NCBI GenBank assembly: GCA_036505015.1 | Contig: DASXUC010000028.1 | Location: 1 to 5,023, forward strand | DNA from: DASXUC01 sp036505015 | GTDB taxonomy: Bacteria > Sysuimicrobiota > Sysuimicrobiia > Sysuimicrobiales > Kaftiobacteriaceae | DNA length: 5,023 nucleotides | Direction of reading: 5' to 3' | Position numbers and translations under genes: made by a program | Notes under the pieces: generated by a model | What the model saw: the letters and a program-made list of their open reading frames with translations, nothing else | What the model was told of the DNA's origin: nothing | Database searches by the model: none | Shown here: positions 1 to 4,268 of the stretch, piece after piece | Numbering within the stretch: the first letter of the stretch is position 1 | Layout of the letters: every line of letters starts with the position of its first letter

Positions 1-1014
1 CTGTACGTGATGGCGGCGTTTGCACGGAGCGACGTGCGCTCGCAGGAAGCCGGCATGAAGTACTTCCTGCTCGGCGCGTTCAGCACCGTGTTCTTTCTGT
101 ACGGCCTCGCGCTGGTCTACGGGGCCAGCGGCTCGACGAACCTGACCGCGCTGGCCGCCGCCGCGGCGGCCCCGCGGCCGCTGCTGTTTGCCGGCGTCGG
201 GCTGCTGACGATCGGCCTCGGATTCAAGGCCGCGGTCGTTCCGTTTCACGCCTGGGCGCCGGATGTGTACGAGGGGGCGCCCCTGCCCGTCACCGCGTTC
301 ATGTCAGTGATGGCCAAGGTCGGCGCGTTTGCCGCCTTGCTGCGGATCTTCTCCGGCGCCCTGGCGGTCCAGGCCGCCCGGTGGACGACGATGCTCGCGG
401 TGATTGCCGTCGCCACGATGCTGCTGGGCAACCTGGCGGCGTTGCGGCAGACGAACGTGAAGCGCCTGCTGGCCTACTCCAGCATCGCCCACGCGGGATT
501 CATCCTCACCGGCGTCGTCTCCGGCACCCTGGCCGGAGCAGCGGCGGTCGTATTCTATCTGTTGGCGTACGCGCTGATGACCCTGGGCGCGTTTGGGGTC
601 GTGCTGATGCTGCAGCGCGGGGGGCAGGAGGCCGACGAGATCGCGGATCTGAGCGGTCTGGCGTCGCGCGCGCCCCTGCTGGCAGCGGCGATGACGCTGT
701 TCATGGTGTCCCTCGCCGGCCTGCCGCTGACCGCGGGATTCTTTGCCAAGCTGTACGTCTTCACCGCGGCGCTCGATGCCGGCTTCGCCTGGGTGGCGGT
801 GACCGGCGTGCTGACGAGCGTCGTGTCGGCCTACTACTACTTCAGGGTTGCGTACACGATGTATACGGGACGGTTTCGCGACGACGTCCGCATTGTCGGC
901 GGGAGGTGGACGGAAGCCGTATTGGTCGTCGCCGCCGCCGGGGTGCTCATCTTGGGCATCGTGCCGGCGCGCTTTGCGGCCTTTGTCCAGCAGGTGGGCA
1001 ACGCATTGCGCTAA
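1..1014 (+). CDS. nuoN: NADH-quinone oxidoreductase subunit N, 5'-truncated by the window edge
   Basis: This is the C-terminal 337 residues of NuoN, one of the three antiporter-like membrane subunits of respiratory complex I, which couples NADH oxidation and quinone reduction to proton pumping. The frame is open from base 1; family members are about 480-500 residues, so roughly 150 N-terminal residues lie upstream. The sequence shows many hydrophobic helices and the hallmark blocks GLGFKAAVVPFHAWAPDVYE, LAALRQTNVKRLLAYSSIAH and LAGLPLTAGFFAKLYVF. The lysines thought to carry protons in this family are present: 226-228 (helix 7 type), 460-462 (helix 8 type) and 748-750 (helix 12 type). It ends in TAA with no sign of a frameshift. 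As nuoN is usually the last gene of a nuo operon, the rest of complex I is probably upstream. NuoL and NuoM are paralogues, but the YEGAP/LRQTN/YSSIAHAG pattern is that of NuoN. Confidence 0.96.
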   Translation: MYVMAAFARSDVRSQEAGMKYFLLGAFSTVFFLYGLALVYGASGSTNLTALAAAAAAPRPLLFAGVGLLTIGLGFKAAVVPFHAWAPDVYEGAPLPVTAFMSVMAKVGAFAALLRIFSGALAVQAARWTTMLAVIAVATMLLGNLAALRQTNVKRLLAYSSIAHAGFILTGVVSGTLAGAAAVVFYLLAYALMTLGAFGVVLMLQRGGQEADEIADLSGLASRAPLLAAAMTLFMVSLAGLPLTAGFFAKLYVFTAALDAGFAWVAVTGVLTSVVSAYYYFRVAYTMYTGRFRDDVRIVGGRWTEAVLVVAAAGVLILGIVPARFAAFVQQVGNALR

Positions 1015-1024
1015 TTGACGATCA

Positions 1025-1070
1025 TCGTTCATGGTTCATCGTTCATCGACGAACGACGAACCACGAACGA
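1025..1070. repeat. Intergenic palindrome of 7-base words (three per arm)
   Basis: The left arm is three tandem heptads (1027-1033 GTTCATG, 1034-1040 and 1041-1047 GTTCATC). The right arm is three inverted heptads (1048-1054 and 1055-1061 GACGAAC, 1062-1068 CACGAAC). The axis lies between 1047 and 1048, with essentially no loop, so a real hairpin would open a few bases at the tip. The only non-complementary positions in 1025-1070 are 1031/1064, 1038/1057 and 1045/1050, spaced exactly seven apart. They are A-C mismatches in plus-strand RNA but U-G wobbles in minus-strand RNA. The element starts 10 bases after the nuoN stop and ends 11 bases before the fixC ribosome binding site. No T-run follows, so it does not look like an intrinsic terminator. 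An mRNA-processing, stabilising or selfish-repeat role is possible but unproven. Confidence 0.9.
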
Positions 1071-1081
1071 CCAACGGTCTT

Positions 1082-1088
1082 GAGGTGA
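1082..1088 (+). promoter_or_regulatory. Ribosome binding site of fixC
   Basis: GAGGTGA is a strong match to the anti-Shine-Dalgarno sequence. It lies three bases before the GTG at 1092, just outside the palindrome, and supports GTG 1092 as the fixC start. The encoded N-terminus then leads directly into the FAD-binding strand. Confidence 0.75.
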
Positions 1089-1091
1089 GCG

Positions 1092-2393
1092 GTGGAACAA
1101 GAGAAGTTCGACGCCATCGTCGTCGGGGCGGGACCCGCCGGCAGCGCGGCCGCCTACACGATGGCCAAGGCCGGGCTCAACGTCGTGATCCTGGAACGCG
1201 GCGAGTATCCGGGCGCCAAGAACGTGATGGGCGGGGTGATGTACGGTGCGATGCTCGCCGACATCATTCCGGACTTCGCGAAAGACGCCCCTATCGAGCG
1301 TACCATCGTCGAAGAACGTCTGTGGATCGCCACCGACGACGCCGCGGTGAGCATCGGACAGAAGACCGCGCATGTGTCCAGCGACCGGCCCAACGCGTTC
1401 ACGGTGCTGCGCGCCCACTTCGACCGGTGGTTCGCCGCTAAGGCGGAGGACGCGGGAGCGCTGCTGGTCCCCGCCACCGTCGTCGAGGATGTGATCTTTG
1501 ACGGGGAGCGGGTGATCGGCGTGCGCACGGGCCGCGAGGCAGGGGACCTGTACGCCGATGCCGTGGTCATCTGCGACGGCGTGCATTCGTTTTTGGCGAA
1601 GAAGGCGCGTTTGGCGGCACGCGACATCGCGCCGCACGAGGTGGCGCTGGCCTTCAAGGAAATCATCGCCCTCCCGGCCGCGGCGATTGAGGAACGGTTC
1701 AACGTCGGTCCCGGCGAGGGCGCGACGATCGAGATCTACGGCTCCGTCACCCAGGGCATGGGTGGATACGCGTTTATCTACACGAATCGGGAGAGCCTGT
1801 CGGTGGGAGCCGGGGCGTTGGTCTCGCACCTGATGCAGACCAAGATCAAACCCAACGACGTGCTGGAGCGGCTGAAAGCGCACCCGCTGGTGAAGCCGCT
1901 GATCGCCGGCGGACAGACCATCGAATACCTTGCCCACGCGATCCCTGAAGGCGGCTACAAGGCCATGCCGCGCCTGGTTGGAAACGGCGTCCTCGTCGCC
2001 GGCGACGCCGCGATGATGGTCAACGGGCTGCACCGCGAGGGCAGCAATCTGGCGATGACCGCGGGGCGCCTGGCAGGTGAGACCATCATTGAGGCCAAAG
2101 CGAAGGGAGATTTCTCCGCGCAGACGCTGTCGGCGTACCGGACAAAACTCGAGCGCAGCTTCGTGCTGAAGGACCTCAAGAAGTATCAGCACCTGCCGGA
2201 ATTCGTGGACCGGCACCCGGAGCTGCTGCAGATCTATCCCGGGCTCGTGAACGACGCGGTGCACGAGATGTTGACCGTCGACGGCACGTCGAAGCGCGAG
2301 AAGCAGCGGCTGATCTGGAAGGAAATCCGCTCGCGGCGGTCATTCTGGAACCTGCTCAAAGACGCGTATCGAGGCTGGACGGTGATGCGATGA
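1092..2393 (+). CDS. fixC: FixC, ETF-quinone oxidoreductase-like flavoprotein
   Basis: The product has 433 residues, the usual FixC length (about 430). FixC is an FAD protein of the ETF:quinone oxidoreductase family. It takes electrons from the electron transfer flavoprotein FixA/FixB and, with FixX, passes them to membrane quinone; in electron-bifurcating FixABCX complexes it is the quinone-reducing branch. An N-terminal Rossmann strand carries GAGPAG at residues 12-17 and ends in an acidic ERGEYPG stretch. A second FAD contact, VVICDGVHS, is near 158-166, and the third FAD segment GDAAMMVNGLHREGSNLA is at 304-321. The C-terminal third (ERSFVLKDLKKYQHLP and onwards) is typical of FixC. The GTG start is fixed by GAGGTGA upstream. 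The stop overlaps the fixX start (ATGA, 2390-2393), implying translational coupling. fixA and fixB are not adjacent, which is unusual. Other geranylgeranyl-reductase-like flavoproteins share the fold, but the fixX partner makes FixC the clear call. Confidence 0.94.
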   Translation: MEQEKFDAIVVGAGPAGSAAAYTMAKAGLNVVILERGEYPGAKNVMGGVMYGAMLADIIPDFAKDAPIERTIVEERLWIATDDAAVSIGQKTAHVSSDRPNAFTVLRAHFDRWFAAKAEDAGALLVPATVVEDVIFDGERVIGVRTGREAGDLYADAVVICDGVHSFLAKKARLAARDIAPHEVALAFKEIIALPAAAIEERFNVGPGEGATIEIYGSVTQGMGGYAFIYTNRESLSVGAGALVSHLMQTKIKPNDVLERLKAHPLVKPLIAGGQTIEYLAHAIPEGGYKAMPRLVGNGVLVAGDAAMMVNGLHREGSNLAMTAGRLAGETIIEAKAKGDFSAQTLSAYRTKLERSFVLKDLKKYQHLPEFVDRHPELLQIYPGLVNDAVHEMLTVDGTSKREKQRLIWKEIRSRRSFWNLLKDAYRGWTVMR

Positions 2394-2674
2394 AGCTCGA
2401 AGACAAGCTGTTCCTGCTGACGTACAAGCATGACAAGCAGAGCCACATCTCGATCCGCAACAACGACACCTGTCTCAACGTGTGCGGCCCAGCCTGGGAA
2501 CGCCCGTGCACGACCTTCTGTCCCGCGAGCGTCTACAGCTGGGACGGGGACAAGATCGTGGCATCGTTTGAAAACTGCGTGGAGTGCACGTCCTGCCTGA
2601 CGGGGTGTCCCTACAAGAACATCGATTGGCGACTTCCTCGAGGAGGGTTCGGCGTCAACTACCGTAACGGATAG
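2390..2674 (+). CDS. fixX: FixX, ferredoxin-like protein
   Basis: The product has 94 residues, normal for FixX. It is the iron-sulfur partner of FixC, corresponding to the C-terminal ferredoxin domain fused in mitochondrial ETF:quinone oxidoreductase. Eight cysteines are visible: C28, C32, C40 and C44-Pro, then C63-x2-C66-x2-C69-x3-C73-Pro. That is enough for two [4Fe-4S] clusters, as reported for the bifurcating FixABCX of nitrogen fixers, whereas ETF:quinone oxidoreductase binds one. The segment ENCVECTSCLTGCPYKNIDW and the ending PRGGFGVNYRNG are diagnostic of the family and show the C-terminus is intact. ATG 2390 overlaps the fixC stop. GGTGA at 2381-2385, inside the fixC end, is a suitable ribosome binding site with a 4-base spacer. 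The last 20 bases overlap the 3' end of convergent lgt. Confidence 0.94.
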   Translation: MKLEDKLFLLTYKHDKQSHISIRNNDTCLNVCGPAWERPCTTFCPASVYSWDGDKIVASFENCVECTSCLTGCPYKNIDWRLPRGGFGVNYRNG

Positions 2675-3404
2675 CACCGAGTTTCCGCGATCGAGTCCAG
2701 AGGAACCACAGACCCACCACGACGAGGATGAGCGCGGGGATCTGCCCCGGCGCGATGATCCACCAGATGCGGTCCTCGCTCCGGAGCGCGTCGAGGAAAA
2801 TCCGCCCGATGGAGGTCAGGACCATGATGGTCCAAAAGACCTGCCCTTCGAACGCCCGCCGGCGGGCGATGCGAAAGCCGGCCAGCAGGATGAGGGCGCC
2901 GAAGACCATCTCGTAGATCTGCAGAGGGTGGCGCGGCTCGGCCGTGCCCGGGAACCGCACGCCCCAGGGCAAGGTCGTGGGGTCGCCGTAGAGCTCGCCG
3001 TTCATGAAATTCCCGAACCGCACGAAGATGTTGCCCAGGGGAATCACGAATCCGATCACGTCGGCGAAGTTCCACATCGAGATTCCCTGGCGGCGGCCTG
3101 CGATCCAGAGGACCAGCAGACCCGCGGCGATGGCCCCATGTGACGAGAGTCCGCCGTGGTCCACGCGCACGATTTCGAGCGGGTTGCTAAACTCGGAGAG
3201 GTGCGTGACGACGTACCCGAGCCGCGCGCCGATCAGCGCCGCGAGGATGAACGGAATCGCCATCCGGTCTAAGGTCGCCGTGGGGATGCCATAGCGCGGT
3301 CCGAGGCGGTAGGCAACCAGCAGGGTGAGGACAATCGTCGTGGCGAGCATGACGCCGTACCAGCGGATCGTGAGGGGCCCAATTTCGATGAGTACCGGGT
3401 TCAC
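2655..3404 (-). CDS. lgt: Prolipoprotein diacylglyceryl transferase
   Basis: The product has 249 residues; family members are about 250-290. Lgt is an inner-membrane enzyme that transfers diacylglycerol from phosphatidylglycerol to the lipobox cysteine of prolipoproteins, the first step of lipoprotein maturation. It shows the expected hydrophobic helices and conserved blocks: IRWYG (13-17, with Tyr16), HGGLSSHG (83-90, His89 matching the essential His103 of the E. coli enzyme), VRFGNFMNGELYG (128-140, Arg129 and Asn132 matching E. coli Arg143 and Asn146), RHPLQIYE (158-165) and GRIFLDALRSED (200-211). Translation starts at GTG (3404 reading down), preceded by GGAGAG seven bases upstream, and the N-terminus MNPVLIEIGPLTIRWYG fits the family exactly. 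It is transcribed towards fixX, and its TGA and last codons lie inside fixX. The basic C-terminal tail (TRSRKLGAIRYGS) is the part read from that overlap. Nothing suggests a broken gene. Confidence 0.97.
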   Translation of the reverse strand: MNPVLIEIGPLTIRWYGVMLATTIVLTLLVAYRLGPRYGIPTATLDRMAIPFILAALIGARLGYVVTHLSEFSNPLEIVRVDHGGLSSHGAIAAGLLVLWIAGRRQGISMWNFADVIGFVIPLGNIFVRFGNFMNGELYGDPTTLPWGVRFPGTAEPRHPLQIYEMVFGALILLAGFRIARRRAFEGQVFWTIMVLTSIGRIFLDALRSEDRIWWIIAPGQIPALILVVVGLWFLWTRSRKLGAIRYGS

Positions 3405-3411
3405 TCGCTGA

Positions 3412-3417
3412 CTCTCC
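3412..3417 (-). promoter_or_regulatory. Ribosome binding site of lgt
   Basis: On the minus strand this reads GGAGAG, with a 7-base spacer to the GTG start at 3404. It decides the GTG as the start; no better-placed ATG is present and the encoded N-terminus matches Lgt proteins. Confidence 0.7.
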
Positions 3418-3435
3418 GAAGGGGGGGAGCGATTC

Positions 3436-3464
3436 TTGACGCTAGATGCTAGATGCTAGATAAA
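3436..3464 (+). promoter_or_regulatory. Candidate sigma-70-type promoter across the left arm of the palindrome
   Basis: TTGACG (3436-3441, five of six consensus bases) is followed after exactly 17 bases by GATAAA (3459-3464, four of six). The spacer consists of the heptad repeats of the left arm. A start point near 3471 would give the DUF84 gene a leader of about 45 bases containing only the right-arm repeats, so the full hairpin would not form in that transcript. Identified by eye only; the AT-richer repeat may produce such matches by chance. Confidence 0.35.
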
Positions 3465-3515
3465 CGTACGCGGACCTTCCATCCAGCATCCAGAATCTAG
3501 CATCTAGCATCTAGC
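3441..3515. repeat. Second palindrome of 7-base words, perfect 21-base arms
   Basis: The left arm 3441-3461 is three copies of GCTAGAT. The right arm 3495-3515 is three copies of ATCTAGC and is a perfect reverse complement of the left arm (21 of 21). The 33-base interior 3462-3494 ends with two degenerate further copies (3481-3487 ATCCAGC, 3488-3494 ATCCAGA), so the right side holds five heptads in a row. The element fills most of the gap between divergent lgt and the DUF84 gene, and its last base directly precedes the DUF84 ATG at 3516. The words differ from those of the palindrome at 1025-1070, but period and layout are the same. No coding frame or transposase is associated with it. Confidence 0.92.
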
Positions 3516-4052
3516 ATGCTCGTGGCCCTCGGTTCGACCAGCGATTCAAAGATCCGCACGGTGCGCGCGGTATTCTCGCGCATCGATCCCGACGTGCATG
3601 TGGTGACCGTTCCGGTAGCCTCAGTGGTCCCTCCGCAGCCGGTCGGAGATACCGAAACCATCCGCGGCGCGCTGCATCGAGCGCGGGAGAGCCGCATCCG
3701 CACCGACGCCGACTTTGGGGTCGGGATCGAGGGCGGGGTGCACGAGGATCAGTGGGGCGTCTGGATGTGCGCCTGGGTTGCTGTTGAGGACCGGGAAGGT
3801 CGCCAGGGACTCGGCTGCGGGCTGCGGCTGCGGCTGCCGCAGTGGATGGCCGTCCGCGCGCTGGCCGGCGAGGAAGTTGGAGACATCGTGGACTCACTGA
3901 TGGGGCACGCCGAGGCGCACGAAGTGTTGGGGGCGACCGGTCTGTTGACGCGGGGGTTCGTCGACCGCCAGGCCTCGCTCGAACAGGCCTTGATCGCGGC
4001 GCTGGCGCCGTTTTTGAGCCCGGAGCACTACACAAACAGCCCCGGCCAATGA
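3516..4052 (+). CDS. yjjX: DUF84/YjjX-type inosine/xanthosine triphosphatase
   Basis: The product has 178 residues, close to the 170-180 usual for the family. YjjX-type enzymes hydrolyse non-canonical purine nucleotides such as ITP and XTP in the cytoplasm, keeping deaminated bases out of DNA and RNA. Matching features are the N-terminal VALGSTSDSKIRTVRAVF (3-20, the family's nucleotide-binding GSTNPVKI-like segment), VPPQPVGDTETIRGALHRARE (38-58), the acidic core DFGVGIEGG (66-74, with Glu72) and the C-terminal GATGLLTRGFVDRQASLEQALIAALAPFLSPEHY (139-172). The ATG directly abuts the palindrome. An in-frame TAG lies upstream at 3498-3500 and no Shine-Dalgarno is present; GTG 3522 is a possible alternative start, equally without one. 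The last four codons form the left arm of a hairpin. Substrate preference is inferred from the family, and the symbol is assigned by similarity to E. coli YjjX. Confidence 0.87.
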   Translation: MLVALGSTSDSKIRTVRAVFSRIDPDVHVVTVPVASVVPPQPVGDTETIRGALHRARESRIRTDADFGVGIEGGVHEDQWGVWMCAWVAVEDREGRQGLGCGLRLRLPQWMAVRALAGEEVGDIVDSLMGHAEAHEVLGATGLLTRGFVDRQASLEQALIAALAPFLSPEHYTNSPGQ

Positions 4053-4070
4053 GTACGGGCCGGGACTGTT
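4035..4070. terminator. Hairpin, possibly a shared terminator for convergent genes
   Basis: Arms 4035-4047 and 4058-4070 form a 13-base stem around a 10-base loop (4048-4057) that contains the TGA of the DUF84 gene. The single non-complementary pair, 4040/4065, is C-A in plus-strand RNA but G-U in minus-strand RNA. Read on the minus strand the stem is fully paired and is followed by UGUGU directly after a stem ending in UGUU; read on the plus strand it is followed by GACTACCC with no U-tract. It therefore suits leftward transcription from the microgene at 4096-4155 better than rightward transcription, although it could serve both. The U-tract is modest, so this is a probable rather than certain terminator. 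Confidence 0.5.
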
Positions 4071-4095
4071 GACTACCCTATGCTGATGTCTCGTG

Positions 4096-4155
4096 TTACG
4101 CGGAGCGACTGATTAACCAGAGCACGAGCGCAATTCCGAGGATCCACCAGACCAT
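4096..4155 (-). CDS. Probable 19-residue hydrophobic microprotein
   Basis: The frame reads ATG to TAA and encodes MVWWILGIALVLWLISRSA. Residues 2-15 are continuously hydrophobic with three tryptophans, followed by Ser-Arg-Ser-Ala, so a short single membrane segment with the charged C-terminus inside is likely. The strongest support is the ribosome binding site: AGGAGGTG six bases before the ATG, the best in the window. A terminator-like hairpin, fully paired only in this orientation, starts 25 bases after the stop. I do not recognise a family. Length and composition resemble small single-pass membrane proteins and, superficially, hydrophobic type I toxins such as Ibs, but so short a hydrophobic sequence matches many things by chance. 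A chance frame next to a G-rich stretch cannot be excluded, and no convincing promoter was found. Confidence 0.55.
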   Translation of the reverse strand: MVWWILGIALVLWLISRSA

Positions 4156-4161
4156 AGCCGC

Positions 4162-4169
4162 CACCTCCT
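4162..4169 (-). promoter_or_regulatory. Strong ribosome binding site before the microprotein
   Basis: On the minus strand this reads AGGAGGTG, an eight-base match to the anti-Shine-Dalgarno sequence, with a six-base spacer to the ATG at 4155. It is stronger than the sites of fixC, fixX or lgt in this window. The upstream base makes the sequence TAGGAGG, so a 24-codon frame coming from 4242 would stop exactly at this site. Confidence 0.6.
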
Positions 4170-4268
4170 ACGGTGTTATTCGCCCCCAGTTGCGGCGGAA
4201 GTCACACCGGTTCTTGAGCCGATCACGGATGTGAGAGATCATACTCCTAAGGGTTGAGCAGCACTAGG

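Noticed and set aside
1031..1088. Peptides read through the heptad palindrome as coding sequence (for example runs like HRSSTNDEPRTTN)
   Set aside because: They are translations of the repeat and lack a ribosome binding site and any family resemblance; the real fixC start is after the repeat.
1029..2264. Long open frame on the minus strand opposite fixC, and similar long frames opposite nuoN, the DUF84 gene and alaX
   Set aside because: Such frames are expected opposite GC-rich coding sequence; their translations are Arg/His-rich with no recognisable family, and the plus-strand genes are clear.
2635..2644. Palindrome TCCTCGAGGA near the fixX end as a terminator
   Set aside because: It codes for the conserved Leu-Pro-Arg-Gly segment of FixX, has no loop and no T-run, so it is not a credible terminator.
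2853..2868. 16-base perfect palindrome CGCCCGCCGGCGGGCG inside lgt
   Set aside because: It encodes an Arg/Ala run (RIARRRA) in GC-rich codons and lies well inside the gene; codon composition explains it.
3441..3515. CRISPR array or attachment site
   Set aside because: The units are only 7 bases with no spacers between them, and no cas gene, integrase or tRNA is nearby.
3441..3515. Intrinsic terminator for the lgt or DUF84-gene side
   Set aside because: Both neighbouring genes diverge from this region, the stem is AT/GC-mixed with a 33-base loop, and no T-run follows on either strand.
4175..4205. Minus-strand promoter GTGACT with AATAAC close to the microgene
   Set aside because: The spacer is 19 bases, the matches are partial, and the implied start point would fall at the Shine-Dalgarno itself.
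4214..4242. Plus-strand TTGAGC as -35 box for alaX
   Set aside because: The nearest -10-like hexamer (CATACT) is 20 bases away, outside normal spacing.
4238..4243. Minus-strand -10 box TATGAT as promoter of the microgene
   Set aside because: The hexamer is good, but no -35-like sequence lies 16-18 bases upstream and there is no extended -10, so I did not list it as a feature.
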